In this document: positions 1 to 22,228 of the stretch, one piece after another
Layout of the letters: each line of letters begins with the position of its first letter
Position numbering within the stretch: the first letter of the stretch is position 1
Source: Paramacrobiotus metropolitanus
Taxonomy: Eukaryota; Tardigrada; Eutardigrada; Parachela; Macrobiotidae
NCBI RefSeq assembly: GCF_019649055.1
Contig: NW_026570301.1
Coordinates: forward strand, 62,001-126,000
DNA length: 64,000 nt
Direction of reading: 5' to 3'
Notes under the pieces: model-generated
The model's input: the letters and a program-made list of their open reading frames with translations, nothing else
Databases searched by the model: none
What the model was told of the DNA's origin: nothing
Translations under genes and position numbers: made by a program

Positions 1-642
1 AAGGGCAAACAGGCGGATAGTTACCCTGTATTAATCTCACTTTTTTCCGCTCCGCATTACTTGGGCAAGTTTAACACTAAAGCCGCGGTACTGGATTATG
101 CTAATGGAAAAATTCACATCCGACAATTTAGCAGTGTGGAGCATCCGTTCTGGTTGCCGAACTTTACGGATGCGTTTACGTGGTCCTATCCTTATATGGT
201 CAAGAAAGTGCGCGAAATTATTTTGGTTATACTAAGTATTTGTACGGAGGAAGAACTGGACAAGAGCGACCGAGCAAGTCAACGGCGCGGGATGATGGAG
301 CAGAGCAAGCACGTGTTTACTTTGAAAGCCCGGACGATGAAAAGGTTCGTTGACCGGTGGAAAAAGACCGAGCAGCAGCTGCCTTGTAAAGACTTTCTGA
401 CTTTGAATTATTATTCGTCTCCGGAAAACAATGCGCTCTTTAATAAGATTAATATTATAAATGATGTGGAGATTTCGGATAAGATTCAAAGCCCGCTTGG
501 TAAAACAGCGTCATTGCCTTTTGATTTACAACACGTGGATATAAGAAGTAGCAGCAACGCACAAGGGGCAGCGCCTGTGATTCGACTTAGTCACAGTTTA
601 GCGCACATATCAAATGGCGATATTAATGATGTCGAGGATTGA
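1..642 (+). CDS. Calcineurin A (PP2B catalytic subunit), C-terminal exon, partial
   Basis: The frame is open from base 1 to the stop at 640-642, so the exon begins before the window. It encodes the end of a PPP-family Ser/Thr phosphatase. LFSAPHY matches the SAPNY loop, KAAVL follows, and WLPNFTDAFTWSYPY is the start of the calcineurin-B-binding helix, which distinguishes calcineurin from PP1 and PP2A. The helix continues to ICTEEEL. The tail is unusual: a canonical calmodulin-binding segment and autoinhibitory segment cannot be recognised. A basic stretch (KARTMKRFVDRWKK, about residues 98-111 of the visible part) lies where the calmodulin site would be expected. SAPNY has become SAPHY. Family membership is clear; whether the tail is translated exactly as read, without an intron, is uncertain. 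Confidence 0.85.
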   Translation, partial: KGKQADSYPVLISLFSAPHYLGKFNTKAAVLDYANGKIHIRQFSSVEHPFWLPNFTDAFTWSYPYMVKKVREIILVILSICTEEELDKSDRASQRRGMMEQSKHVFTLKARTMKRFVDRWKKTEQQLPCKDFLTLNYYSSPENNALFNKINIINDVEISDKIQSPLGKTASLPFDLQHVDIRSSSNAQGAAPVIRLSHSLAHISNGDINDVED

Positions 643-3480
643 CCGAAGGATTGGGGAAGTTCCCGTGAATCCAACAGGTTATCCTAAATACCGTTTCAAC
701 TTTTACAGTTTCAACCAATGCTTCAGCCTTTATGGTTTCCAATCTCAGAGCAGATAGAACGACAAAATGAGAAATAGAGTTATTAGGGCAAACAGAAATA
801 AACGATGCCTGCCGTAGCGTTTTTTGCATTTCTACTAGAGTACTGCATTTGTTGTTGGGTTTTATTTCTGTTACTTCTGTTAAAGGGAAGCACTTCGCAC
901 GAATAATAGTCAGTCGCCTTGCAAAAGCATTGAATAATACATTAATGAATCTGCGCGCATTTGACGACTTCTAAAAATGATGCAAATTTAGACGTTGAAA
1001 AAACACCCAAAATCATCTAATGTGTTATACTTTTTCGACCTCGCATTCGTACCGACCCAACCGCCTCTAAACAGCGGCCACATTACCCCTAACCACGACC
1101 AAACTTAAACGCTGACTCAAAAATGCAGTAAAATGAGATTTTTTTGTCATATCGTGTATCTTCCTTCCAAAGAAACGAACCATCTCCGCACAAGCTTTCC
1201 CGAAAGTTCCGAAGGTTTCAACGGCCAGAGGGTAAAACAGGCTTACCCTCTCCTCTACAAAGGCTTACTTCGGACGTTTGCTGTCTTTTGCTTACCGTGC
1301 CGCACTGCCGGGCTTCCTTGAGTTTGCTCGCAAATAGGACGCGGCTTATGTACAATACTGTAATAGTATCTATTGAGAAACTTTTACATAACTACTACAT
1401 ACGAAATTACTTTTTCACAAACAACCGTTAACGTTGCTCGCTGTTATTGGACGGTTTATAATTCCATCCGGTTCTCTATTGGAAGATGGTGAAACGGGTT
1501 TCGCGGCTATCTCACCCCTGTGTGAACAGAAACGAAACTAAACGCCAACACTTTGCACACCTTTATATCCCTCTCACATACAACACATCAAAGGGCACCG
1601 CAGCAGAATACTGCGCGAAAAAGCAAGCAGCTCTGACGACGAAATGTAGAAACTAAAGAATTTACCAGGGTTAGGATCTGGTAGATGGAAGCACTGGCGA
1701 AAAACAGTGAAACAACCTAACAGCCGCGCGAGCGCGGGTGTACGGAGAGGCCACTCTTCCTCCCAGTATACTTCGTTCCAATGTACTTCAATATCTTAAG
1801 TTGTAAATTATTGGAATGATGTGATGCTAAAGGATTTGTATTGTGTACACATGCGTGAAAGACGTTCGCAAGTATGCCGGTACCTGTGATATACAAGTTG
1901 TGAATTAATTATAACGGACTTATAACAATAATGTTCCCCCGCCTGAAAACCATGTTAGCAGCTCATCATCAACGTTTGATTTGACAAACCCGTGACAGCA
2001 AAAAAGACACCAAATAATTCCATTAACAAGTTTTATTGATTTTAAAATTACAGTGATGAACTTTTCAGCCAAAAATGGGCGTAATAATTGCTCGATATCC
2101 AAAAACGATATGCGTCATTGCGGTGCATAATGCAAACGAAGAGATCAGACGCAAGTACACGATGCAGCGGCAAAGCCACAGCTTCGATACAGGAAACCGG
2201 TGGCGAGCCCATTTGGGATATGCTTTGTATCGTAGTGGCGCCCACTGTATCGTAGTGGCGCCCACCAAAGAATGTCCCATTTCTGTACTGCAGGGAAACC
2301 AGTTACGGTGCAGTATCGTAGCAAGATGCGTTACAGATTGGGGACGAGGCCTTGCACATCCGTATCATACCCCAAAAGCTATTGTACGTACTCACTTTTT
2401 GAACGCCCTTTGACTATGTCACTCCTCGCCTGTTTCCAGACTTACTGTACGTACGCATGCAAGCGATCAAGTCACTAATATTGTATTGTTGCTTCCGTTG
2501 CACGAGTTTTGTTTACAAAAAAAACAGTTCGGACTGAACTGCGCCGGTTTAAAGACGCAGCACACAGTAAAACTATACACACTGTACCTATGGCGGAGCA
2601 GTCTGGAGTGACGTGGTACTTGGTAGCATCACAACTTGCATGCTCCACCTTTCCAATGCCGTCGCGTATATATCCGCTGACAATTATTGTAAGACGACTA
2701 ATGTAGCCGCTAGAGGAAGCGGTACGTGCAAAAATGCAACGTGCAAATCGACATAAAATACAAACGTGTCGGCATCGATAACCTAATACGTTTCACGATA
2801 TCAGTGAGGTGACTCCATTTAAACTGCACCTGTTTTATTTTCCTCGTTTGACATAGACATCTATGATTTATGGAGAAGAAGAACGACGAGACGACCTTGT
2901 TTTTGTCATACGGCAAAGTTTTAATGTCGGTTGTGAGCCGCCCGCTGCAAGCGTACACGGTTAAGGCAATCAAATGCGGTTAGTTCCCCGGAAGGAGTCC
3001 AACTCGAACCACTGGCTGGCGACCCTGAAAAACACAAAAACGGTGATTCAAAGACTCCAAATTCTTTCGCTTGACAATTTAGTTTTTCATTTTTTCGAAA
3101 AAAGGAAGCCTACAACTAGAATTTCTGTGGCCCGGTTGTGGGTGATCGGCAGTAGACATCGTCGGCATTGAGCATAAAGTAGCGAATCTACGCCCATTGC
3201 CATCCGTCAAGAATAAACTTGTGACCATTTATATCGTTTATTGCCGCGTGTGCTTGGCTAAAGGGAGAACCGAAGTATGGAGCATGTTGCTGGTTATGGA
3301 ATTCATTACGTTTGCTATGAAGATTGCCCTCTTGTGTCCTTTGACCTTTCCGTTCGTTTTTTTCTAAATTTGTTTTGCGCGAGTTTCCGAGTTCACCCAC
3401 CCTCCAGATTTTTCCACATTTACAAGTATTAGACTTTCCCTCAGCCCTGTTACACAATCGCTTTGCCTTACTATGCAACT
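643..3480. other. Intergenic stretch without a supported gene
   Basis: I see no recognisable gene. Open frames here are short and overlap on both strands. The only structure noted is a small perfect tandem duplication around 2227-2263, in which the segment GTATCGTAGTGGCGCCCAC occurs twice in a row. Confidence 0.5.
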
Positions 3481-3481
3481 T

Positions 3482-3961
3482 TCAGTTTCTGAGCGGCAAT
3501 AGCCACAGTACGAAAAGTACGCAAAGGTCACCGCATTCCTCAGTGCCGCCATGTGCCATATTATTTAATGTTCTTTTTAGTCCCCAGTTTTCGTTGTTGA
3601 GATTCTTGGTTATTTTCACTGCCGGTTTTGATTTGTTAACTTTGATCCATTGCTTGGACGGAGGATTTTTAACCAGTGTGAAATCGAGCGTCTGACACTC
3701 GACACAGTCCCCATCGCGCTTACATGCGCCGTGCGTATCCATCGCGAAAACCTCGTTGCGCACAACATCACTGCGACCCATATGTTGGGGGTTAATGTGG
3801 TCATCCAATCTTGCACCGAAGCCATTCTTTCGACTATCCTCATTCTGATCCCCGCTGCAACTCTTGCGCCTGAACAGAGCCCGCATCGTTTCATAAAACT
3901 GAGGAAATAAAACAATATATGATATAATCACGAACATACCGCACGAAGCAACAGGAAACAT
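3482..3961 (-). CDS. Hypothetical 159-aa ORF with N-terminal hydrophobic segment
   Basis: I do not recognise this protein. It starts with a hydrophobic stretch (residues about 8-24, GMFVIISYIVLFPQF), then a basic RRKSC segment, then a hydrophilic part with several cysteines (for example CKRDGDCVEC). It would be read as a single-pass or signal-anchored small protein. There is no neighbour or splice evidence to support it. A chance ORF is possible, since an 86-aa frame is open on the opposite strand. Confidence 0.25.
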   Translation of the reverse strand: MFPVASCGMFVIISYIVLFPQFYETMRALFRRKSCSGDQNEDSRKNGFGARLDDHINPQHMGRSDVVRNEVFAMDTHGACKRDGDCVECQTLDFTLVKNPPSKQWIKVNKSKPAVKITKNLNNENWGLKRTLNNMAHGGTEECGDLCVLFVLWLLPLRN

Positions 3962-5638
3962 CTAGATTTAATGTGACTAAAATCGAAATCTTAAAAATTA
4001 AAAATGTGATGTTTCCAGAAGTTACCGGCAGGCAGCTGGGTCCGTTCGGCCAATCGTTCTTTTGCGACGACATGGATAGGGGAAAAAGTTACGTACAGAC
4101 TGTAGCAGAAGGTGTCTGACTATTCGAAAGCAAACTGTTTTGTGTTAATTCCCTATGACACTTTTACTAGCATTAAGGTAGACTTTAGCGAGGAACATTT
4201 TATATAAATCTGTGCAGTCTACAGGCAGCAATTGACCGATAAAAAGTCGAGATAGGATACGAGGAATTTGTACGAGCAGGTTTCTGGTAATATGAGCGAT
4301 AAATACTTTGCATCTGACGCGCTGTGTACATTCTCTAGCTAACGTTGCGCAACATTGACCAGAAAAGGCCTGGATGAAAACTGGCATGAAAGTGGAATTG
4401 TATATTCCGCCTTTGACAGCAAATTTAGTACCAGAAGTGGCACAGCTATTCTTTCTGAACGGGCTACGTCACATCTCCCCCCAGTCGGTTCCCCACTGGG
4501 GGGGAGATGTGACGTAGCAACAGATAGTTGCCACCAATTGTGGTACGCTGTGCGGTCAGTGTGAGGTTGTGCAATTAAGTGCTAAGTCGTGACAAGTAAG
4601 AAAGTGATAAGCCATTGCATCCGATTTCTTTGTGTAGCACACTAAAATTATGAACGCATAGGTTGTGGACAGTTCGCCCCGTATTAATTAAAGTTGGTTG
4701 GATTGCAGTTTGGTTGTTTGGCCGTGACATATCTGTTGCTACTATACCAGACACGCGATTCCTTCAACGATACCGAAAGCATGAAAGACATCTTGAAACG
4801 GCAGGAAATTTTGTTGAATCATCTGTGGAACGCGGCCGTCCAAGATTGTCGATAATACAAGAAGCCATCTGAACGAAAGCACAGTTTGTAATATATATTT
4901 TTTTCACAATAATAGTCACACATATTAGTGGACGTATTACTGATACGAGAGCATGACATGGACGTACGACATAAATACCGGACTGCCTCTTCGACAGCAT
5001 TATAATAATTACAGAGTATGTTTGTTTGCTCTGTATGTTTGTTTGCACGTGTATATAAATAAATCTATGCATAGAGTGATCATTATTGTTTTCATAACTG
5101 ACGGAACCTATCGAAAATTAATTTTAAGATCGCAAATTTAACGTCACGGCCTATCCGAAAATAAACATAGGAATCAAATCCGCCTCTTTCTTCATATAAT
5201 TTTCTGTTTCGCATCTAAGGTCACGCATTACAAGTTACAACTAAGCAACCGGGTACTAAAGACAAACAGTTTCTGGCAAACAAACACATTAATAATTAAT
5301 AACTTGTCACAGAATAACCGAAAAAATTGCTCAGAAAAATTGAATAGAAGTTCGCTAAAGTCGAGGTTTTTAGCGGGTAGACTGGCTTCGCCTCCTATAT
5401 TTATGGGATTGTGGGTTATGCCGAAGCGTTAAATCATCCGTGCTACTGTATACTTTAGGTCTTTAAGATACATCGTGATGACAATATAGTCGTAACCAAT
5501 TTAAGCGCTCCTCCTCATTTTATTCGCTGGATCGTACATGCCGGCATCATGTTGACCATCGGTGCAATCCCACAGATATTTCACCCATGAATAAGAATAA
5601 AACAAGCAAAACTAAACATTAAAAATGCTAGAAATAAT
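3962..5638. other. Intergenic stretch downstream of the ABC transporter
   Basis: No gene is supported here. The notable structure is the near-perfect palindrome at 4463-4518, listed separately. The rest is AT-rich with short chance ORFs. Confidence 0.5.
4463..4518. repeat. Near-perfect hairpin, 23-24 nt arms
   Basis: The left arm GCTACGTCACATCTCCCCCC plus AGT (4463-4485) is matched by its reverse complement at 4495-4518, separated by an 8-nt loop. The only difference is one extra G in the right arm's G-run (7 against 6). It could be a fossil hairpin end of a mobile element or a structured transcript. No gene flanks it closely. Confidence 0.8.
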
Positions 5639-16064
<10,426 letters not shown>

Positions 16065-17125
16065 TTTTGTACGATTCTCCAGCAGCCGGTATCAAACTGT
16101 TAGAAAAGTTTTCCTTCAATAAAGGCAGATAATCGTTGTCTGAAAATAAGAATACCATAATCAGAAAGAACTAATATCCCGGCGCAGTTATGCAGCTGTG
16201 GCTTGGTGCGCCCTATTTCATACCGGCGTTGTAAACCTTCAGTAGTGCCCGCACACATTTTGATAGCCATCCGCATTGCCACAGCAGTACTTAATCCGAT
16301 GTTCTCGATCGCACTCTTGTACATGGTTATGGCTGAAGGCTACACATGAAACTACAGCCAGCAGCAACTTTAGTACTGCAAAAATTTCAACTCAAATTCT
16401 GTTCTGGTTCCGACTGTAGCATTTGTGCAAGTGTATGTAGCAATACTAACATAACATGCAAACGGTAAACTTGCTACTGCAAAATTGTAGTAGAAGTTTC
16501 TGCATGGCAAGTTTCATAAAACCTGAACACCAATAAAGCTGGACAAAATTATTAAAAAAAGCGGCTAAACCGAAGCCACTGTAATCGTGCAACTTTCCGG
16601 TCTGTTTTTGAATTTGTAATTTTAATTACTTTTTGCAAATATTTTTTATTCCGTTACTCCTGAATTTCTTTAACCTTTTCTGAAAGACGCAATATTACAG
16701 TTGTTTAAAAATTTCTAGTTAGAATTTAGAACTGTGAATAATATTGTGAGGTGCGGGGATGCTTTTTTAGTGCCATTTAGTTCCACAACCTATCTTACCG
16801 AATTCTTGCTCGCGAAAAGACTCTTTGCAGGTATTTAAAACTATAATTACAAATTCTTACAGAAGTACACCTCTCCCCGCAGGAGGATCCATGGGTAATG
16901 TGTAGCGTTAAGTCCACACAATTTAATTGAACAGAGTTTCTTGAACAGAGAACAGACTATGCATTGTACCCCCATTACGAAGATCTTCGGTTTTGTTGTT
17001 CTTGTTCCTGAAGTCACAAAAACAGAAGAAGTTGCATCAAAATATTTCGCGGTGCTAAAAATATCATGTTGAAAACATACGAGTACTGTAGAAATTATAG
17101 CTAACTGAGAGATGTTATTCCGACT
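16065..17125. other. Region upstream of the ABC transporter start
   Basis: This stretch should contain the 5' UTR and promoter of the transporter, which reads leftward from 16064. I see no coding exon and no clear TATA-type promoter that I could place with confidence. Confidence 0.4.
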
Positions 17126-17392
17126 GCATGATCCAGAATCGTACGATCCGTCCGGAACACTTTTACGAACGGAACTTGTCCCGGTACAAAGCACCAAATT
17201 CATGCACATCTACCGGAACGTTCGCTGTCGCGCACTCGCAAACACTTTTTTGCATTGCTTTACGATATTTTGTAGCAAAACGATTTGTACACTTGGCGTA
17301 AAATCCTTTTTTTCCGCGCGTGCGCCACAGCGAAAATTTCCATGGATGTACATGAATTTGGTGCTATATACCGGGCCCGATCCCTTAATGCA
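17126..17392. mobile_element. Short foldback fragment of the same Harbinger-like MITE family
   Basis: Inverted segments AGCACCAAATTCATGCACAT (about 17188) and its partner near 17346-17362 form a hairpin. The right edge reads ACCGGGCCCGATCCC followed by TTA, matching the family edge at 14657. The inner part shares the CGCGCACTC and TTTTGTAGC blocks with the 13.9-kb copy. It is diverged and shortened. Confidence 0.55.
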
Positions 17393-17488
17393 TGACTGGA
17401 CCGCTTCTGCCCTACCGTGCATCCAACGTTATCGATGCTAATTAAGCGTACGTAGGCGATGGAAAAAGCCAGTGGTGCAGCATACATC

Positions 17489-17936
17489 CAAATACCGTAA
17501 AACCCGATATTAACGCCCTGGGCTTTTATTTTTTTCGAGCTTCGGCTGGGGGCGCTTAAAACCGCAGGGGGCGTTTATTACGGGTGGGGGGGGGCGTCTA
17601 ATATTTCAAATGAATAACGCGCTCATGTTACTTCAGCTTTAACGAGATTAATATGTATGAACCTTACAGAAATAATTCAGTAAAAAAGACATCAGTTAGA
17701 AAATCATCGTTTTACGGGTGTGCATAAGTGGAATTTAACTAAATTAGCAAAATGTACCATTCAGACTGTACCGACAACAGACTAAAAAAACGCGGCGCCG
17801 CGACTTAATAAGCGCCCCGGGGCGATAATTTCGGGGGGCTTTTATTATTTCGTGGCCTACGGGAGGGGGCGTTTAAAACCGCACGGGGCGTTAATTTCGG
17901 GGGGGGGGGCGTTAATATCGGGTTTTACGGTATTTG
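17489..17936. mobile_element. 448-bp MITE with perfect 29-bp TIRs and G-rich subterminal repeats
   Basis: The left end begins CAAATACCGTAAAACC and its exact 29-nt reverse complement ends at 17936. Inside each end are repeated GGGCGTTTAAAACCGC- and GCGTTAATTTCGGGG-like blocks with runs of up to 10 G. There is no ORF. The duplication is unclear because the outermost CAAA/TTTG is itself palindromic. A diverged end fragment of the same family lies at about 40061-40112. Confidence 0.75.
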
Positions 17937-18213
17937 TAATTTTTGGCACAGGTCTCAGGCTAAAGTGTCCGCAGTATATGTGTACTTATTCGCAATCTCG
18001 TACAGGGGCTACATAAAATTAACAGATTCTCTCCGTAGAACTTATCGTTGCGCGGCAGAATTACTTACATATCTGATTCCGTATTTCTGGCATTTGCCAG
18101 GTTTTATCGCCAGCCACAACGCATGTGGCAGATGCCACTGCCACCTCTTATCCGCTGCCCCGTGGAAATAAGCGTAATCGACGTTTGATTTGGATACCCA
18201 AGGATAATACTGA

Positions 18214-19718
18214 CAAAATTTTGGGGTACTAATAAACCCTGGGAATGGGAATTGGGAGTTGGTGTTGGGAATTGGTACTGGAAATGGTATTGGTAATGGG
18301 AAACACCTTAATAGATGGAAATGGTATTTCGTTATGGGAATGGGAATGGGAAAACGAAGTTTCACAAGAAGAACGCAGTCGGAGTGGAAGCACTTTTGGA
18401 ATACATAACGCTTACCATTACAGGTGGCCCAACAAAATGGCGGTCTGCTTTGGTAGGCTATAGGTCCTGCCCAACGTTGAATCGATATCATACTGGTTAC
18501 ATTTGAAGAGCAATTGCAACCTAAAGTAACTAAGCTAAAACATGGTACGACGTTCGCATTTATTATGAAGCGTTTTGTAAAAATGGGTATTGTTGTTAAA
18601 CACGCAATGTTGTTATACTGTTATGAGTAAATCTGCATGTACAACATTATTAATTCAATGATTGAATTTCAATCGACGAAATGCCGTAGCGTATATGCAA
18701 TACCGAGATACTTCATTTATTTATTTATTTATTCATCAGCGCATTAAGCGACTTTCCGAAGAAATGTAACTCCCATTTTGCTTTTGTTTTATTACATGGC
18801 GGGTTGCAAATAGCAAATGTATGTTTAACAAATTAACTGGTAAGCGTAGCTAAGACAGTTGTCGTTTGCGAAACGCGTACGAGGCAGATCAGCCCAACAA
18901 GCTTTAAAAATAAATTTACATGGATAAACATGGTTGCGGATTTTACGAAAATTAGTTTTGCAGGTTTTTTCAGTTCTGTCGTTCCTTGACTGAACAGAAT
19001 TACAGGTATATCGCCATTTTTTTGAAGTGGAAAATTGAAAACAACTCCTTTAACTTAAGTAATAATGTAGGATGCGTTAGTTTTCCCACCTTAAATGCAG
19101 CCAATTTTAGTTTAGATGGGGCCGGGGGTAAATTAGAATTTTGGCTTCCAGGCCATTCTCTAAGTCCACTCAGGTTCACAAAACCGTTGACAATAAACGC
19201 AAATGATGTACGATATTGTTTTAGCTTATTACTTTAGGTTGCAACTGCGCTTCATATGAAACTGGTATGATATCGATTTAGAATTGGACAAGACCTAGCA
19301 CAGCAAAGCAGACCGCCATTTTGTTGACCACCCGGTAATGCTACGCATTATCTACGTATTCTGTTAAAATGTTCATTAATGAAAAAGCTGAACCTTTGCT
19401 TACGGTTAATGCGATTAAGTGATTCTATGTTCTGAACATTGTTCTTCCGAATAAAACTAATATCTAGTCAATCAGAAGTCGGGAGGGGCCTGTGCATAAT
19501 TCTAAATACTGCACTTTTGTTGGGCCACCCTGTATACCCGGAAGTGCTTCGACTTCGTCTGCGTTCATCTTGTGAAAACTTTCATTTTCCCATTCCCATT
19601 ACGAAATACCATTCCCATCTATCAGGGTGTTTCCCATGACCAATACCATTCCCAGTACCAACTCCCAATACCAACTCCCGATTCCCATTCCCAGGGTTTA
19701 TTAGTACCCAAAATTTTG
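18214..19718. repeat. 1.5-kb foldback with GGGAAT-type oligomeric arms
   Basis: The left arm (18214-about 18560) begins CAAAATTTTGGGGTACTAAT and is matched by the inverted right arm (about 19200-19718), ending in CCCAAAATTTTG. Each arm carries degenerate tandem GGAATGGGAATTGGGA units, then a unique block, then a CTTAGTTACTTTAGG-like block next to the loop. The right arm holds an extra insertion of about 180 bp (19335-19515). Short hydrophobic ORFs here are repeat products, not genes. Confidence 0.75.
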
Positions 19719-20396
19719 CCACCAGAAATCTGCCCTTCAAACGTTTCCATGCGAGAGTAGCAGTATTGATTTGTCTTGCTGGCCGTTTGTAATATTGTAT
19801 GTTTTCATGGTTAAATGCTGAATGCATAATAAGTATTGTACGGCGGAATTATTCTTGTTGATCTGTAGCCATATTATAGTTCTAAATAATCTATTTATGT
19901 CGCGTCTGGCTCTGCTGTCTGGTTGTGGCAGAATACGACGTCACGCCGGCCGTGCGGCTGTGGCTTAAAGAAAAAGACCGCCGCTCGCGTGATACGGCGC
20001 CTTCTTGTAGTCAGGATTATTATCATCGGGTTTTCAAAAAATTTGAATCCTAAATTCACACCTTGCATCTGCCGGGCTATAATATGCATTGCTCTTGTTA
20101 TAACACCAGCTACAGCTTCAAGAGTTTTGAGCGCGGTTTTTTAGTTGCAGTTCATTTACTTTTGATTTTTTGGGTTTTTGGCCATTCCGCAGCTGCAGTA
20201 AAGTTCATCACTGCACGTAATACCGTAATATTATAGCAGTATTCCTTATACCGATTTAAGGACGATTTAAGCTAATCATTAAGCTAATCGTTCAAGAGAT
20301 CGGAAAGAGAATTTCGTTACGAACCAAATGGCCAAAAAAATCATGTAACCCCCTTAGGAGGGAGAAGCGTCCCCCCAAAGGGCGGCGTCCATCGGC
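19719..20396. other. Non-coding stretch between foldback elements
   Basis: I see no gene. Short ORFs near 19923-20144 overlap on both strands and carry no recognisable domain. Confidence 0.4.
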
Positions 20397-20397
20397 A

Positions 20398-21412
20398 CAC
20401 CGACAACTCGCTGACGGTCATCTAGCTGACCGACAACTTGCTGACGACTATTTGCTGACCAAAAAAATGTTGACACAACAGTTTGTTGAAACAACAAATC
20501 GCTGAACGACATTTTGCTGAACGACAGTTCGCTGACACCGACGATTTGCTGACGACAATTCGCTGACTGACAGAATGTTTACCCGACAACTTGCTTACTT
20601 ACTAAATTGTTGACCGACATTTTACTGACCGACGTTTTATGGAAACACCGACAACTCGCTGACAACAAGTTTAGTCTGATACCCATCGAATCCTTGTAAA
20701 ACTCAATTTGAGTGACTACGATCAAATACCACAACCACTTCTGCTATTAACAGCTGCCGGCTTATGCAGCAGTCCGACAACTCCAGCCGTCCTTTTCTCC
20801 TTTTTTCTGCTCGAGCGCGTACGAGTGAATTTCGTAAAACATCTATGAAACAGAAGAAAACTATAAAATCTGAAAAACCTGAGAAACCCAAGAAACCTAA
20901 GAAACCTAAAAAAGCCTAAGAAACCTGAGAAACCTAAAACAATCCTGAAAAACCTAATAAACCAATGTAATTATTAAAACATTTTTAACAGTTATTAGTA
21001 AACCATTATTATTGACTGAGAAAATAACATACTCGTGAACTTAAAACGGCGCAATAAGTGGCAAAAAGTTATATTTCAGATATAACTGTCATAGTATTGC
21101 TTTCTTTTATGAAACTAACGAAGATTCTAATTTTTGCGTAAATATCGCTGATGTGCGTTGAACTAGTCAGCAAATTGTCGGTCAGCAAGTTTTCGTCTTC
21201 TACAAGTTGTCGGTCAGCGAGTTGTCGATTACCGATTTGTCGCTGACCGACAAGTAAGCTGTCGTTCAGCAAATTAGTTTCAGCAAGATGTCGGTCAGCC
21301 AGTTTGTGAAAAAGTGAATTGTTGGTCAGCGATTTTTCGGTCAGCAACTTGTGGTAGTCAGTAACAAGTCGGTCAGCAAATCGTCGGTCAGCGAAATGAA
21401 GGTCATAGAGTT
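20398..21412. repeat. Foldback built of GCTGACCGACAA oligomers, copy 1
   Basis: The left arm (20398-20663) carries many GCTGACCGACAACTT-like units at roughly 20-nt spacing. The right arm (21168-21412) carries the reverse complement (TTGTCGGTCAGC). The centre has an AAGAAACCTAAGAAACCTAA low-complexity tract at 20880-20960. The same architecture recurs at 40936-41395. Confidence 0.75.
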
Positions 21413-22228
21413 GTCGTGCTACCTATTAAATCTGCAACATACGGTACACAAGGGAACGCAGGACGTAGGGGACATGACGGTTGGCAATAACGAACCGGAT
21501 ATTGGCCCTCGTTTTAACCAATTACTCCGCTTGGATGCTGAGGGATCTTGCGCCTGGGTTATTCAGCCAGGAAGAAATAGCTAGGCGCCATGACATCAGC
21601 ACCAATTATCAGCGCGTTTGTATGATGATAGAAACAACAAAGAATACACCTAATAAAGTGTGTTGACTGAAAACGACCCAGTCAGTTCCGGAACTCCGAC
21701 TAGACTGTTCACTATGATGCGAATTGTAGCCGCCAGATCCGGATGTCTATTTGGATTGACAGCTTTGGGTTTCCGCTGACGAGCTCGTGGGTGTATATTA
21801 AGCCATTTAGACAACACATCCGGAAATAGGCCACTTGGATGTCGAATCCATCTCTGTTTATTTCTGTGCCTCAGCGGACATCCGGAAATTTCAAGACGGA
21901 AACAGAAGACGAGCGTAGTCACGCAATTTATGGCCTATAAAACCAACAATCGTGGTATGAAAATTCAACTTACCTCTGTGATACTGACATTAGGCTCGTG
22001 ATCGGCCAAATGATTTACAGCTATAACCTAATGAATTCCCATAATGACGCACAAATTGTACAACATCCAACACGTTAGCTAGAATGCGTAACGGAACCGC
22101 TTAATTGGACACTTTACAGCTTACACGAGTATTTAAGGCAACAACCCACGTATTGTTTGGGATAATAATCTGCATCAAACACTCGAACAGAGTTACTAAA
22201 ATATTCAATTTTTTGTTGTTTTGGTAGA

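Noticed and set aside
2075-2413. 112-aa plus-strand ORF
   Set aside because: It contains the short tandem duplication and overlaps open minus frames; no protein-like features.
16100-16324. 74-aa minus ORF upstream of the ABC transporter as its N-terminus
   Set aside because: The ATG at 16064 with a short first exon splices in phase into the conserved TMD0 start, as in other MRP genes; the upstream ORF has no similarity.
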